Assembly (NCBI GenBank): GCA_023434535.1 | Contig: JAEYSR010000089.1 | Coordinates: 1-23,971, forward strand | Source of the DNA: Actinomycetes bacterium | GTDB taxonomy: Bacteria; Actinomycetota; Acidimicrobiia; Acidimicrobiales; Microtrichaceae | DNA length: 23,971 nucleotides | Reading direction: 5' to 3' | Shown: piece by piece, positions 8,445 to 15,753 of the stretch | Layout: every line of letters starts with the position of its first letter | Numbering within the stretch: position 1 is the stretch's first letter | Position numbers and translations under genes: made by a program | The notes under the pieces: model-generated | What the model was told of the DNA's origin: nothing | The model's database searches: none | What the model saw: only the letters and a program-made list of their open reading frames with translations

Positions 8445-10013
8445 TCAGTGGCCGCTGACGGCCCGGGAGTCGGGGACCGCCCGGGCCGCCACGAGGGCGG
8501 TGATGAAGAGCAGGACCGCGGACACGATGAAGGCCGTGTTGAAGGCGTCGGTGAACGCCGAGCGGGCGGCCTCGCGGAGCGGACCGGCGAACTGGTCCGG
8601 CACCTTGTCCGCGATGACCATCGCGGCGTTGATCGACGACCGGGCCCCGATGCGGACGTCGTCGGGCACGCCGGCCGGCAGCCGGTCGTCCATGAGTGCG
8701 GTGAAGCGCGACGTGAGGATGGTGCCGAGCACGGCGATGCCGAGCGCGCCGCCGACCTCGCGGGTCACGTCGTTCACGGCGGACGCCACTCCGGCCTTCG
8801 ACATGGGGAGGGACGACACGATGGCGGTCGACGCGGGCGCCATCGACAGGCCCATCCCGAACGCCCCGACCACGAGAGCGACGGCGACGGCGAGATAGGT
8901 CGTGTCGGGTCCGAGGAGCGTGTAGATCACGAACGCCGATGCGATGAGCAGCATCCCGGTCACCACGACCTTGCGGGCGCCGAAGCGGGCGACGAACGCA
9001 GGGGAGCGGGGCGCCACGATCAGCATCGTGAGGGCGCTCGGCACCGTCGCGGCACCGGCGAGCAGCGGCGAGTACCCCTTCACGAACTGCAGGTACTGCG
9101 TGAGCATGAAGAACATCCCGAACATGCCGAAGAACACGGCGGTGATGACGCCGCTGCCGGCGCGGAAGGCCGGGATGCGGAAGAAGCGGGGGTCGAGCAT
9201 CGGCTCGTCGGTGCGCAGCTCCCACAGGACGAAGGCGATGCCGACCACGAGCGTCACGGCGAACGCACCGAGGACCACCGGAGAGGTCCATCCCTCCTCC
9301 GGTCCCTGGATGATCCCGAAGAGCAGGCCGCACAGCGACACGACGGACAGCGCCGCGCCGACGATGTCGAGTCGCCGCTCCTCGGTGTCGCGGCTGCTCG
9401 GCACGAAACGTGCGATCAGTCCCATGGCGACGACCACGAACGGCAGGTTGACGAGGAAGACCGAGGCCCACCCGAAGTGCTCGACCATGAACCCGCCGAG
9501 GAGCGGGCCGAGTGCGCTGCCGGCACCGGCGAAGCCGGCCCACGTGGCGATGGCCTTCGCCCTCTCCTCGGGAGGGAAGACCGACGTCACGATGGACAGC
9601 GTGGCCGGCATCACGAACGCCGCGCCGATGCCCATGGTGGCCCGGGTCGCGATGAGCACCTCGGGGTTCGGCGCCATCGATGCCGCGAACGCGGCCAGGC
9701 CGAACACCGTCAGGCCGCCGAGCAGCGCTCCCTTTCGGCCGAAGCGGTCGCCGATGGCGCCGGCGAGGAGGAGCAGCCCGGCGAACACCAGGGCGTAGGA
9801 GTCGATGATCCACAGGAGCTGGGTGGAGCTCGGCTGCAGGTCCTCGAGGATCGTCGGGATCGCCACGTTCAGGCTGGAGACGGCGATGACGACGAGGACG
9901 AGGCACAGGCAGCAGATCGCCAGCACCCGCTTGCGGTCGGGGTGGCCGACCATCGGGTCCCAGGTGGCGGCCGGTCGGCGGTCGACCGTGCGTTCAGAGG
10001 TGGAGCTGGACAT
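8445..10013 (-). CDS. DHA2-type MFS drug exporter (14 TM)
   Basis: A 522-residue integral membrane protein of the major facilitator superfamily, probably a proton-driven exporter of the DHA2 (14-helix) family. Evidence: NVAIPTILEDLQPSSTQLLWIIDSYAL in helix 1-2, the loop motif GAIGDRFGRKGALLGG (motif A) near residues 85-100, RATMGIGAAFVMPATLSIV, the motif-C-like WAGFAGAGSALGPLLGGFMVEHFGW, and a late SKAGVASAVNDVTREVGGALGIA block typical of DHA2 pumps. Length matches the family. ATG 10013 is preceded by a TACAGT -10 element with a 7-base gap, so the transcript is probably leaderless. It is divergent from a TetR gene 69 bases away, the usual arrangement of an efflux pump with its local repressor. 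The substrate is unknown. Confidence 0.93.
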   Translation of the reverse strand: MSSSTSERTVDRRPAATWDPMVGHPDRKRVLAICCLCLVLVVIAVSSLNVAIPTILEDLQPSSTQLLWIIDSYALVFAGLLLLAGAIGDRFGRKGALLGGLTVFGLAAFAASMAPNPEVLIATRATMGIGAAFVMPATLSIVTSVFPPEERAKAIATWAGFAGAGSALGPLLGGFMVEHFGWASVFLVNLPFVVVAMGLIARFVPSSRDTEERRLDIVGAALSVVSLCGLLFGIIQGPEEGWTSPVVLGAFAVTLVVGIAFVLWELRTDEPMLDPRFFRIPAFRAGSGVITAVFFGMFGMFFMLTQYLQFVKGYSPLLAGAATVPSALTMLIVAPRSPAFVARFGARKVVVTGMLLIASAFVIYTLLGPDTTYLAVAVALVVGAFGMGLSMAPASTAIVSSLPMSKAGVASAVNDVTREVGGALGIAVLGTILTSRFTALMDDRLPAGVPDDVRIGARSSINAAMVIADKVPDQFAGPLREAARSAFTDAFNTAFIVSAVLLFITALVAARAVPDSRAVSGH

Positions 10014-10020
10014 GGCGAGG

Positions 10021-10041
10021 ACTGTAGGACGGTGGTGTCCT
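10021..10041. promoter_or_regulatory. Divergent MFS promoter with inverted repeat (probable TetR operator)
   Basis: On the minus strand TACAGT (10026-10021) lies 7 bases before the MFS start. It overlaps an inverted repeat AGGAC (10026-10030), 6-base spacer, GTCCT (10037-10041). A repressor bound there would cover the exporter promoter. The operator role is inferred from position. Confidence 0.45.
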
Positions 10042-10070
10042 GCTGCGCAACGGTTCTGTCCTGTTCTCTG

Positions 10071-10076
10071 TAAGGT
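10071..10076 (+). promoter_or_regulatory. -10 element (TAAGGT) for leaderless TetR gene
   Basis: TAAGGT is followed by 6 bases and then ATG 10083. The spacing places the transcription start at the start codon. Confidence 0.5.
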
Positions 10077-10082
10077 GGCGCC

Positions 10083-10742
10083 ATGGACAGCGGTGGCGAC
10101 CAGGCTGCGATCGATCGGGACGGTGGTGCCGCGGGCGTCGGCGTCGCAGCCGACTCCGGATCGCCGTGCGGCGAGCGGCTCGACCCGAGGGTCGAGCGGA
10201 CGCGCAGCGTCGTCCTCGAGACGACGCGCCACCTGCTGAACGACGTCGGCCTGGGTCGGACGAGCATCGAGGCCGTCGCCGATCGGTCGGGGGTGGCCAG
10301 GAGCACGATCTACCGGCACTGGCCGAGCACCGCCGCCCTGGTGATGGAGGCTCTCGAGCAGGCCAAGGCCGAGGCGGAGGCCGGGGTACAGCCCTCCGGC
10401 GACGACGAGACCGACCTCCGCGCCCTGCTCGACGGACTCGGCGAGGCCCTCCGCTCCCCGCAGTCCAACGTGCTCGCGGACATCGCGGCCGCGGCGACCC
10501 GCGACCCCGAGCTCGCCGAGCTCCAGCAGCAGTACCTCGCCCGTCGCCGAGCCGCAGCCGTCGGACTCGTGGAACGTCTGCAGCGATCCGGAGCGCTCCG
10601 CGACGACATCACCTCCGTGGAGGTCGTCGACCTGGTGGTGGGTCCGCTCTTCTACCGGCGGTTCCACGCCCAGCGGCCCATGACGTCGGACCAGATCGAG
10701 GCCCACGCGGACCTGATGTTCGTCCTGCTCGCCCCGCGCTGA
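10083..10742 (+). CDS. TetR-family regulator, probable repressor of the MFS exporter
   Basis: A 219-residue TetR/AcrR regulator. After a Gly/Asp-rich N-terminal tail of about 35 residues comes the HTH domain: RSVVLETTRHLL, GRTSIEAVADRSGVARSTIYRHWPSTAALVMEAL, with the recognition helix at the STIYRHW segment (about residues 75-81). The C-terminal ligand domain includes an NVLADIAAAATRDPELAELQQQYL helix and VVDLVVGPLFYRRF near the end, typical of a TetR C-terminal dimerisation domain. It is divergent from the DHA2 exporter gene with a 69-base shared control region holding an inverted repeat, so local autoregulation and control of the pump are likely. The inducer is unknown. Confidence 0.9.
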   Translation: MDSGGDQAAIDRDGGAAGVGVAADSGSPCGERLDPRVERTRSVVLETTRHLLNDVGLGRTSIEAVADRSGVARSTIYRHWPSTAALVMEALEQAKAEAEAGVQPSGDDETDLRALLDGLGEALRSPQSNVLADIAAAATRDPELAELQQQYLARRRAAAVGLVERLQRSGALRDDITSVEVVDLVVGPLFYRRFHAQRPMTSDQIEAHADLMFVLLAPR

Positions 10743-10842
10743 CCCGGCTGTCGGATGCCGCGGGGCGGTCGGCCTCGCTGCCTTGTCGCGACGGCGCATC
10801 GGGGGCCGATGACTCCGACGGGTGAGTACCGTCGGAGGTCGC

Positions 10843-11433
10843 ATGGCGAAGGTGCTGACCCACATGTGCATGTCGCTGGACGGCTTCGTCGCCCAGCCCG
10901 ACGACAACCCTGCGGAGCTGTTCGACTGGTACTGGAACGGCGACATCGTGGTGCCGAGCGCGCAGGACGGCATGACCTTCTCGGTCGACGCCGCGAGCGC
11001 ACAGATGCTGCGGGAGCTGACGTCGGGCTGCGGTGCCCTGGTCGTGGGTCGGCGTCTGTTCGACCAGACCGACGGCTGGGCCGACAACCATCCTGCGGGT
11101 GCGCCCGTCGTCGTGGTGACCCACCGACCGCCGCCCGATGACGCCGACCTGCGGTTCCCGCGCACGGCCTTCGCCGCCGGCGTCGAGGAGGCCGTCGCCC
11201 TGGCGTCTGCGACCGCAGGGGAGCGGTTCGTGACCATCGCCAGCGCGGACGTCATCCAGCAGGCGCTCGCCCTCGGCCTCGTCGACGAGGTGTGCGTCAG
11301 CCTGGTGCCGGTGCTGTTCGGTGCGGGCGTCCGCTACTTCGGCGAGCTGGTCGACGGTCACGTCCTGCTCGACGACCCGGTCGTCGTTCAGGGCGATCGA
11401 GCCCTGCACCTCCGCTACCCGGTTCGCCGCTGA
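10843..11433 (+). CDS. Dihydrofolate reductase-family (RibD C-terminal-like) protein
   Basis: A 196-residue single-domain protein of the RibD_C/DHFR-like superfamily, which uses NAD(P)H to reduce small substrates. Evidence: the N-terminal strand KVLTHMCMSLDGFVAQPDDNP, the CGALVVGRRLFDQTDGW segment near residues 63-79, VVVVTHRPP, the GERFVTIASADVIQQALALGLVDEV block, and a C-terminal VPVLFGAGVRYFGEL motif. These match the common actinobacterial YyaP/YwjB-type proteins. ATG 10843 is chosen because GGAGG lies 5 bases upstream; a GTG at 10822 in the same frame is less likely. The gene lies after the TetR gene but has its own ribosome binding site, and it converges with the next TetR gene. The true substrate is unknown. 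Confidence 0.87.
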   Translation: MAKVLTHMCMSLDGFVAQPDDNPAELFDWYWNGDIVVPSAQDGMTFSVDAASAQMLRELTSGCGALVVGRRLFDQTDGWADNHPAGAPVVVVTHRPPPDDADLRFPRTAFAAGVEEAVALASATAGERFVTIASADVIQQALALGLVDEVCVSLVPVLFGAGVRYFGELVDGHVLLDDPVVVQGDRALHLRYPVRR

Positions 11434-11441
11434 CGAGGAAC

Positions 11442-11466
11442 CCGTCGGGCGCCGGAGGCCCGACGG
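11442..11466. terminator. Bidirectional hairpin between convergent genes
   Basis: CCGTCGGGC (11442-11450) and GCCCGACGG (11458-11466) are perfect complements with a 7-base loop, filling the 34-base gap between the convergent reductase and TetR genes. No long T-run follows, which is common in high-GC actinobacteria. Confidence 0.65.
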
Positions 11467-11467
11467 C

Positions 11468-12259
11468 TCAGGCCGGTCCGGGCAGGAACTCGCCGGCGCG
11501 CTGCATGCGACCGAGCTGCTCGGTCGCGGCGTCGAGGACGCGGGCGGGTGCTCCCCAGGCGAGGAGCATGTCCTCGGTGACGAGGCGGCCGAGGTTCCGG
11601 GCGCTGAACGCGTCGGCGTTGGCGTCGGCCATGCCGGTCACGTTGGTGTTGGACAGCAGGAGGGTGCCGTTGAGGGCGCCGACCCAGCGGATCATCCGGC
11701 GGAAGGTGTCGTCGCCGCGCCCGGCGTCCGGTGCGGACAGCGCGCCGGCGGTCACCGCGGCGTCCACCAGGACGAGGCCCTCGGCGAGCAGCGTGAGGGC
11801 GTGCGGGGTGACGGCCTTGACGTCGTCGGAGTTCACCAGGCGGTCGGGGGTGTTGAGCAGCATCTGCAGGAACTCGTACTCCCGCGGGTGCAGCTCGGGA
11901 CCCGTGACGAACAGCTGGCCGTAGGCGAGGACACGCACGAGCGACTCGACGGCCTCATCGGCCAGGCCCGACTCGCTCAGGGAGCGGTCCCAGACCTCCG
12001 CGGCGCGGTGGTAGGTGGCCAGCAGCGTCTGCACCGCGGCGACCTGGAGGGCGGCGATCAGCGACGACTTCGAGTCGAAGTAGGTGTAGATGGTGCCCAC
12101 GGCGCAGTCGACGCGGTCGGCGACGGCCTGCATGGTCAGGCCCTCCAGCCCCGACTCATCGACGATGTCGCTGGCTGCGGCCAGCAGCTGGTCGTGGCGA
12201 GCGACCCGGTTGCGAGCCCTCCGGCCGAGCGGGGCGTCGGTGCGGGAGTCGGCGCTCAC
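11468..12259 (-). CDS. TetR-family regulator, candidate controller of the CTGACG regulon
   Basis: A 263-residue TetR/AcrR regulator. The HTH lies near residues 20-65: NRVARHDQLLAAASDIV, LTMQAVADRVDCAVGTIYTYFDSKSSLIAAL, with recognition helix VGTIYTYF. The long C-terminal helical domain ends with ATEQLGRMQRAGEF. GTG 12259 is preferred as start, because a TTGACA -35 (12341-12336) and GAGCAT -10 (12318-12313) on the minus strand would start transcription near 12306, downstream of the longer open frame's first codon at 12328. It is divergent from the DUF35-fusion gene, and a CTGACG-N3-CGTCAG box lies between them. That makes it the most plausible regulator of the five boxes by position, though this is unproven. 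Confidence 0.87.
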   Translation of the reverse strand: MSADSRTDAPLGRRARNRVARHDQLLAAASDIVDESGLEGLTMQAVADRVDCAVGTIYTYFDSKSSLIAALQVAAVQTLLATYHRAAEVWDRSLSESGLADEAVESLVRVLAYGQLFVTGPELHPREYEFLQMLLNTPDRLVNSDDVKAVTPHALTLLAEGLVLVDAAVTAGALSAPDAGRGDDTFRRMIRWVGALNGTLLLSNTNVTGMADANADAFSARNLGRLVTEDMLLAWGAPARVLDAATEQLGRMQRAGEFLPGPA

Positions 12260-12312
12260 GGGCGCACCCGGACGCGCGTGGCGACGATGGGGAGGGAGGA
12301 GTACATCGGTCA

Positions 12313-12341
12313 ATGCTCGGCGCCGCACGGCGTCCTGTCAA
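12313..12341 (-). promoter_or_regulatory. Promoter of the divergent TetR gene
   Basis: On the minus strand TTGACA (12341-12336), a 17-base spacer and GAGCAT (12318-12313) form a sigma-70-like promoter. The CTGACG box lies about 60 bases further upstream. Confidence 0.5.
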
Positions 12342-12403
12342 CCATTTCGATCCCCGAAGCGGATCACCTCTGCCGTCGCCGGTCAGCCGCCCGGAGCGGC
12401 GAC

Positions 12404-12422
12404 TTCTGACGAGGCGTCAGAT
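12404..12422. promoter_or_regulatory. Operator (CTGACG box 3)
   Basis: CTGACG (12406-12411), spacer AGG, CGTCAG (12415-12420). The flanking bases TT/AT extend the arms to 8 with one mismatch. It covers the expected -35 region of the promoter whose -10 is TACACT at 12428-12433, so binding should repress the DUF35-fusion/thiolase operon. Confidence 0.75.
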
Positions 12423-12427
12423 GTCCC

Positions 12428-12433
12428 TACACT
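12428..12433 (+). promoter_or_regulatory. -10 element (TACACT), leaderless operon start
   Basis: TACACT, then 6 bases, then ATG 12440. The spacing implies transcription from the start codon itself. Confidence 0.55.
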
Positions 12434-12439
12434 CCAGCC

Positions 12440-13909
12440 ATGAGCGCACCCACCTCGTCTGCCCCGCGCGGCATCGGCGGCATCGCCGCGTACCTGCCCC
12501 ACTGGCGCCTGCAGCGCACCGCGATCACCGAGGTCCTGGGCTCGTCGGCCGGCAAGGGGACACGGACGGTCGCGTCGTACGACGAGGACGCGGTGACGAT
12601 GGCCGTCGAGGCCGGTCGCCGAGCCCGCAGAGGCTCCGACGTGCCCGTCGAGTCGCTCTGGTTCGCATCCACGACCGGGCCGTACGCGGAGAAGACGTCG
12701 GCCCCGATCGTGCACGCCGCGCTGCGCCTGGACGGCGACGTGATCGCCGCCGACGCCGGACCCGGGCTCCGTGGTGCCACCGCTGCGCTCCGCTCTGCTC
12801 TGCGCTCCACCGACGCCGGGGTGCTGGTCGCCGCCGCGGACGTCCGCACCGGACCGGCCGGATCGGCCGACGAGAAGGGCGGCGGCGACGCCGGTGCCGC
12901 CGTGCTGGTGGCGGACGGCTCGCACGGTCCTCTCCTCGCCGAGTACGTCGGCGGGGCGTCGGCCACGCAGGAGTTCCTGGACCGCTGGCGGGTCCCCGGT
13001 GAGATCCGGACCCGGGCCTGGGAGGAGCGCTTCGGTCAGCAGCGCTACGACGCGCTCGCCGGGCAGGCGTGGGATGCGGCCCTCAAGGACGCCGGGCTCG
13101 ACGTCGACCAGGTGTCCCGCGTGGCCATCTCCGCGCCGCACGCCCGGGCCGGTGCACCGCTTGCCAAGAAGCTCGGAGCGGCGGGCGTCGACCTCGCCGA
13201 CCGCCTCGAGGGCTCGGTCGGGTTCACGGGTGCCGCCCATCCGCTCTTGCTGCTCGCCGAGCTGGTCGAGTCCGCGTCGCCCGGCCAGGTGGTGGCTCTG
13301 GTCGCCCTGGCCGACGGAGCGGACGTGTTCCTGTTCCGGGTGACCGACGACGCCGCCGTCGCGGTGGAGCAGCGTCCGACCGTGGCGGACCAGGTCGCCG
13401 GCGGCGACGACTCGCTGCCCTACGCCAAGTACCTCTCGTGGCGCGGCGTCCTCCCGCTGCAGCCGCCCAACCGTCCGGAGCCGGCCCGCATGTCGGCCTC
13501 CGCCGCCGAGCGCCGGCTCGACTGGAAGTACGGGTTCGTGGGCAGCCGCGACGTCTCGAGCGGGGCGCTGCACCTCCCGCCGGCCCGCGTCAGCTTCTCC
13601 AACGGCGCGGTCGACGACATGGACCCGGCGCCGATGGCCGACGTGCCCGCGACGGTCGCCACGTTCACGGTCGACTCGCTCGCGTACTCGCCGTCGCCCC
13701 CCATCGTGTTCGCCGTGTGCGACTTCGAGGGCGGGGGCCGGTTGCCGGTGGAGCTCACCGACACCAGGGCCGACCAGGTCTCGATCGGGATGACCGTCGA
13801 GATGACCTTCCGCCGACTGAACGCCGCGGACGGCATCACCAACTACTTCTGGAAGGCCCGCCCGGCGATCGCCGGGACGGCCCAGAGCTCGAGCACGGGG
13901 GAGGCCTGA
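12440..13909 (+). CDS. HMG-CoA-synthase-like protein fused to DUF35 OB-fold domain
   Basis: A 489-residue two-part protein. Residues 1 to about 330 have the thiolase/HMG-CoA-synthase fold (GIGGIAAYLPHWRL, AGPGLRGATAALRSALRS near 108-125, GFTGAAHPLLLLAELVE near 260). The remainder looks like DUF35: a zinc-ribbon-like hairpin, then an OB-fold with CDFEGGGRLPVELTD and GMTVEMTFRRLN. The expected nucleophilic Cys before the ATAAL helix is absent, and the whole protein has a single Cys, in the OB-fold, so the zinc-ribbon cysteines are also lost. It is probably a structural or substrate-binding partner of the thiolase that starts 1 base after its stop. Related thiolase-DUF35 complexes carry out aldol or Claisen cleavage, as Ltp2-ChsH2 does on steroid side chains. 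Control is by CTGACG box 3. Confidence 0.82.
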   Translation: MSAPTSSAPRGIGGIAAYLPHWRLQRTAITEVLGSSAGKGTRTVASYDEDAVTMAVEAGRRARRGSDVPVESLWFASTTGPYAEKTSAPIVHAALRLDGDVIAADAGPGLRGATAALRSALRSTDAGVLVAAADVRTGPAGSADEKGGGDAGAAVLVADGSHGPLLAEYVGGASATQEFLDRWRVPGEIRTRAWEERFGQQRYDALAGQAWDAALKDAGLDVDQVSRVAISAPHARAGAPLAKKLGAAGVDLADRLEGSVGFTGAAHPLLLLAELVESASPGQVVALVALADGADVFLFRVTDDAAVAVEQRPTVADQVAGGDDSLPYAKYLSWRGVLPLQPPNRPEPARMSASAAERRLDWKYGFVGSRDVSSGALHLPPARVSFSNGAVDDMDPAPMADVPATVATFTVDSLAYSPSPPIVFAVCDFEGGGRLPVELTDTRADQVSIGMTVEMTFRRLNAADGITNYFWKARPAIAGTAQSSSTGEA

Positions 13910-13910
13910 C

Positions 13911-15104
13911 ATGGCCAGCCATGGCATCAAGGACCGCGTCGCCATCATCGGGATGGGCTGCACGCCCTTCCGCGAGCACTGGGACAAGGGCCTCGACGAC
14001 CTCATCGTCGAGGGCACCCACGCCGGCCTCGAGTCCGCCGGCATCGGCATCGAGGACGTCGACGCCTGGTGGCTCGGCACCGCCCAGTCCGGCATGTCCG
14101 GCGTCACCCTGTCGGCGCCGCTGAAGCTCCAGGGCAAGCCGGTCACCCGCGTCGAGAACTACTGCGCCACGGGTTCCGAGGCGCTGCGCCAGGCCTGCTA
14201 CGCCGTCGCCTCCGGCGCGTACGACGTGGCTGCAGCGGTCGGCGTCGAGAAGGTCAAGGACTCCGGGTACCAGGGCCTGAACGCCTTCCCGATCCCGACC
14301 GACGGCACCAACCGCACCCTGACCGCCGCCGCCATGTTCTCGCTGGTCGCGCCGGCCTACGCGGAGAAGTACGGCGTCGACCCCGCCGAGCTGCGCCGCA
14401 CCCTGGCCCGCATCGCCAGCAAGAACCACTCCAACGGCGCCAAGAACCCGCGGGCGCAGTTCCGCCGGGAGATGGACGTCGACGCCATCTGCGCCATGCC
14501 GTCGGTCGCCGGGATGCTGTCGGTTTTCGACTGCGCCGGCGTGGCGGACGGCGCCGCGAGCGTGATCGTCGTGCGGGCCGAGGACGCCCACAAGTACACC
14601 GACAAGCCGCTGTACGTGAAGGCGCTGAGCTTCGTCGCCGGGAACGCCTCGGGCCTGCTGGACCCCGACTACGACTACACCCACTTCGACGAGTGCCAGT
14701 GGGCCGCCGAGGATGCGTACGCCCAGGCCGGCATCACCGACCCGCGCCACGAGCTGGCCATGGCCGAGGTGCACGACTGCTTCACGCCCACCGAGCTGGT
14801 GCTGATGGAGGACCTGGGGTTCTCCGCCCGGGGCCAGGCGTGGAAGGACGTCGAGGCGGGGGCGTTCGACCTCCACGGCGACCTGCCGGTCAACACCGAC
14901 GGCGGGCTCAAGTCCTTCGGCCACCCGGTCGGCGCGTCGGGTCTCCGCATGCTGTTCGAGTGCTGGCTGCAGCTGCGCCGCGAGGCGCCCGACGACCGGC
15001 AGATCGACACCGTCGACCGCGGACTGGCGTTGACCCACAACCTCGGCGGCTACCCGGGCGAGATGGTCAGCTTCGTCGGCATCTGGGGCAACCGCCCCGG
15101 CTGA
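13911..15104 (+). CDS. SCP-x/Ltp2-type thiolase or aldolase
   Basis: A 397-residue thiolase-superfamily enzyme that acts on CoA esters. The nucleophile is Cys85 in VENYCATGSEALRQA; His288 (EVHDCF), His338 (FGHPVGASG) and His376 (THNLGGYPG) occupy the other catalytic loops. The THNLGG loop replaces the Cys-x-Gly of ordinary thiolases, a mark of the lipid-transfer-protein/SCP-x branch, which includes the steroid side-chain aldolase Ltp2. ATG 13911 follows a strong GGGGGAGG site and starts 1 base after the stop of the DUF35 fusion, so the two are translationally coupled and probably form a complex. Whether it does thiolysis, condensation or retro-aldol cleavage cannot be told from sequence. Confidence 0.92.
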   Translation: MASHGIKDRVAIIGMGCTPFREHWDKGLDDLIVEGTHAGLESAGIGIEDVDAWWLGTAQSGMSGVTLSAPLKLQGKPVTRVENYCATGSEALRQACYAVASGAYDVAAAVGVEKVKDSGYQGLNAFPIPTDGTNRTLTAAAMFSLVAPAYAEKYGVDPAELRRTLARIASKNHSNGAKNPRAQFRREMDVDAICAMPSVAGMLSVFDCAGVADGAASVIVVRAEDAHKYTDKPLYVKALSFVAGNASGLLDPDYDYTHFDECQWAAEDAYAQAGITDPRHELAMAEVHDCFTPTELVLMEDLGFSARGQAWKDVEAGAFDLHGDLPVNTDGGLKSFGHPVGASGLRMLFECWLQLRREAPDDRQIDTVDRGLALTHNLGGYPGEMVSFVGIWGNRPG

Positions 15105-15149
15105 GCGGACCCATCTCGGCGAGTCGTCGCACGCGGCGGGTCCCACGGG

Positions 15150-15155
15150 TACCGT
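15150..15155 (+). promoter_or_regulatory. -10 element (TACCGT), leaderless start
   Basis: TACCGT, 7 bases, then ATG 15163. It gives the small GGDEF-like gene a promoter separate from the thiolase operon. Confidence 0.45.
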
Positions 15156-15162
15156 CGGACCC

Positions 15163-15612
15163 ATGGCGGAGAGCGACGAGGTCAGCCGGCTGCCCGGCCG
15201 CGGCTCGGTGATCGAGCAGGTGCAGGAGATGGTCGGCAGCGGGTCGGCCCCTGCGGTGCTGGTCGTGGAGATCGCGGGGTTCGACGCCCTGGCCGAGTCC
15301 GACCCGTCCGGGGCCCACGGTGCGGTCCGGGAGGTCGAGGCCCGGCTGGACCGCGTGGTCCGCGGCCGTGACGTGCTCGGGTTCGAGGCGCCGGACCGGT
15401 TCCTCCTCGGGTGCTCCTCGCTGTCGCCCGAGTCGGCCGGCGGCGTGATCGAGCGGATCCGCAGCGGCGCTGCCTTCCCGGTGGAGGTGGGTGGGGAAGC
15501 CGTGTCGCTCGTGCTCGACGTCGGGGCGGCCTTCTTCGCCGAGGGAGCGACCGGGGCGTCGCTGGTGGACGCGGCGGAAGCGGACCTCGTGCGCTCGCTG
15601 CCGCCGGCCTGA
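15163..15612 (+). CDS. Small degenerate GGDEF-like protein
   Basis: A 149-residue single-domain protein that looks like a decayed diguanylate cyclase domain. AVLVVEIAGFDALAE (residues 31-45) fits the first strand and metal-binding loop, with the usual Asp changed to Glu36. RDVLGFEAPDRFLLGC (69-84) aligns with the active-site hairpin, where GGDEF has become APDRF at 76-80. GGEAVSLVLDVGAAFFAEG and LVDAAEADLVRSL match the later strand and final helix. With the signature lost it should not make c-di-GMP, but it could still bind a nucleotide or a partner. There is no sensor domain or membrane helix. It lies between the thiolase operon and an LLM oxidoreductase and has its own promoter. The assignment rests on pattern matching and is moderate. 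Confidence 0.6.
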   Translation: MAESDEVSRLPGRGSVIEQVQEMVGSGSAPAVLVVEIAGFDALAESDPSGAHGAVREVEARLDRVVRGRDVLGFEAPDRFLLGCSSLSPESAGGVIERIRSGAAFPVEVGGEAVSLVLDVGAAFFAEGATGASLVDAAEADLVRSLPPA

Positions 15613-15672
15613 TCTCCCTCGTCGGTGGCATGCGTCCGGTCGGGTCCGCAGGCCGACGCGCTGCGACGTCCG

Positions 15673-15711
15673 TATGATCTGACGGATCGCAGTCCTGACG
15701 ACCCGTCAGAT
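15673..15711. promoter_or_regulatory. Promoter with one and a half CTGACG operators (box 4)
   Basis: TATGAT (15673-15678) is a strong -10. A half-site GATCTGACG (15676-15684) overlaps it, and a full box CTGACG-ACC-CGTCAG follows at 15695-15709. The same 9-base half and the same ACC spacer occur in box 1. Confidence 0.75.
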
Positions 15712-15753
15712 GACTCAGAGCGTCGTCGCGGCCTCGTCCGCAGAAGGAGCACC

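Noticed and set aside
8453..8458. CTGACG at the MFS gene 3' end
   Set aside because: Single half-site inside coding sequence; no second arm.
8079..10073. Plus-strand open frame of 664 codons opposite the lipoprotein and MFS genes
   Set aside because: The translation is repetitive Glu/His/Gly/Arg without domain signature. The minus strand has a lipoprotein signal and MFS motifs.
10014..11255. Upstream in-frame extension of the MFS gene to a 936-residue protein
   Set aside because: The extension runs antisense through the TetR and DHFR-like genes and has no transporter features. ATG 10013 has a well-placed -10 element.
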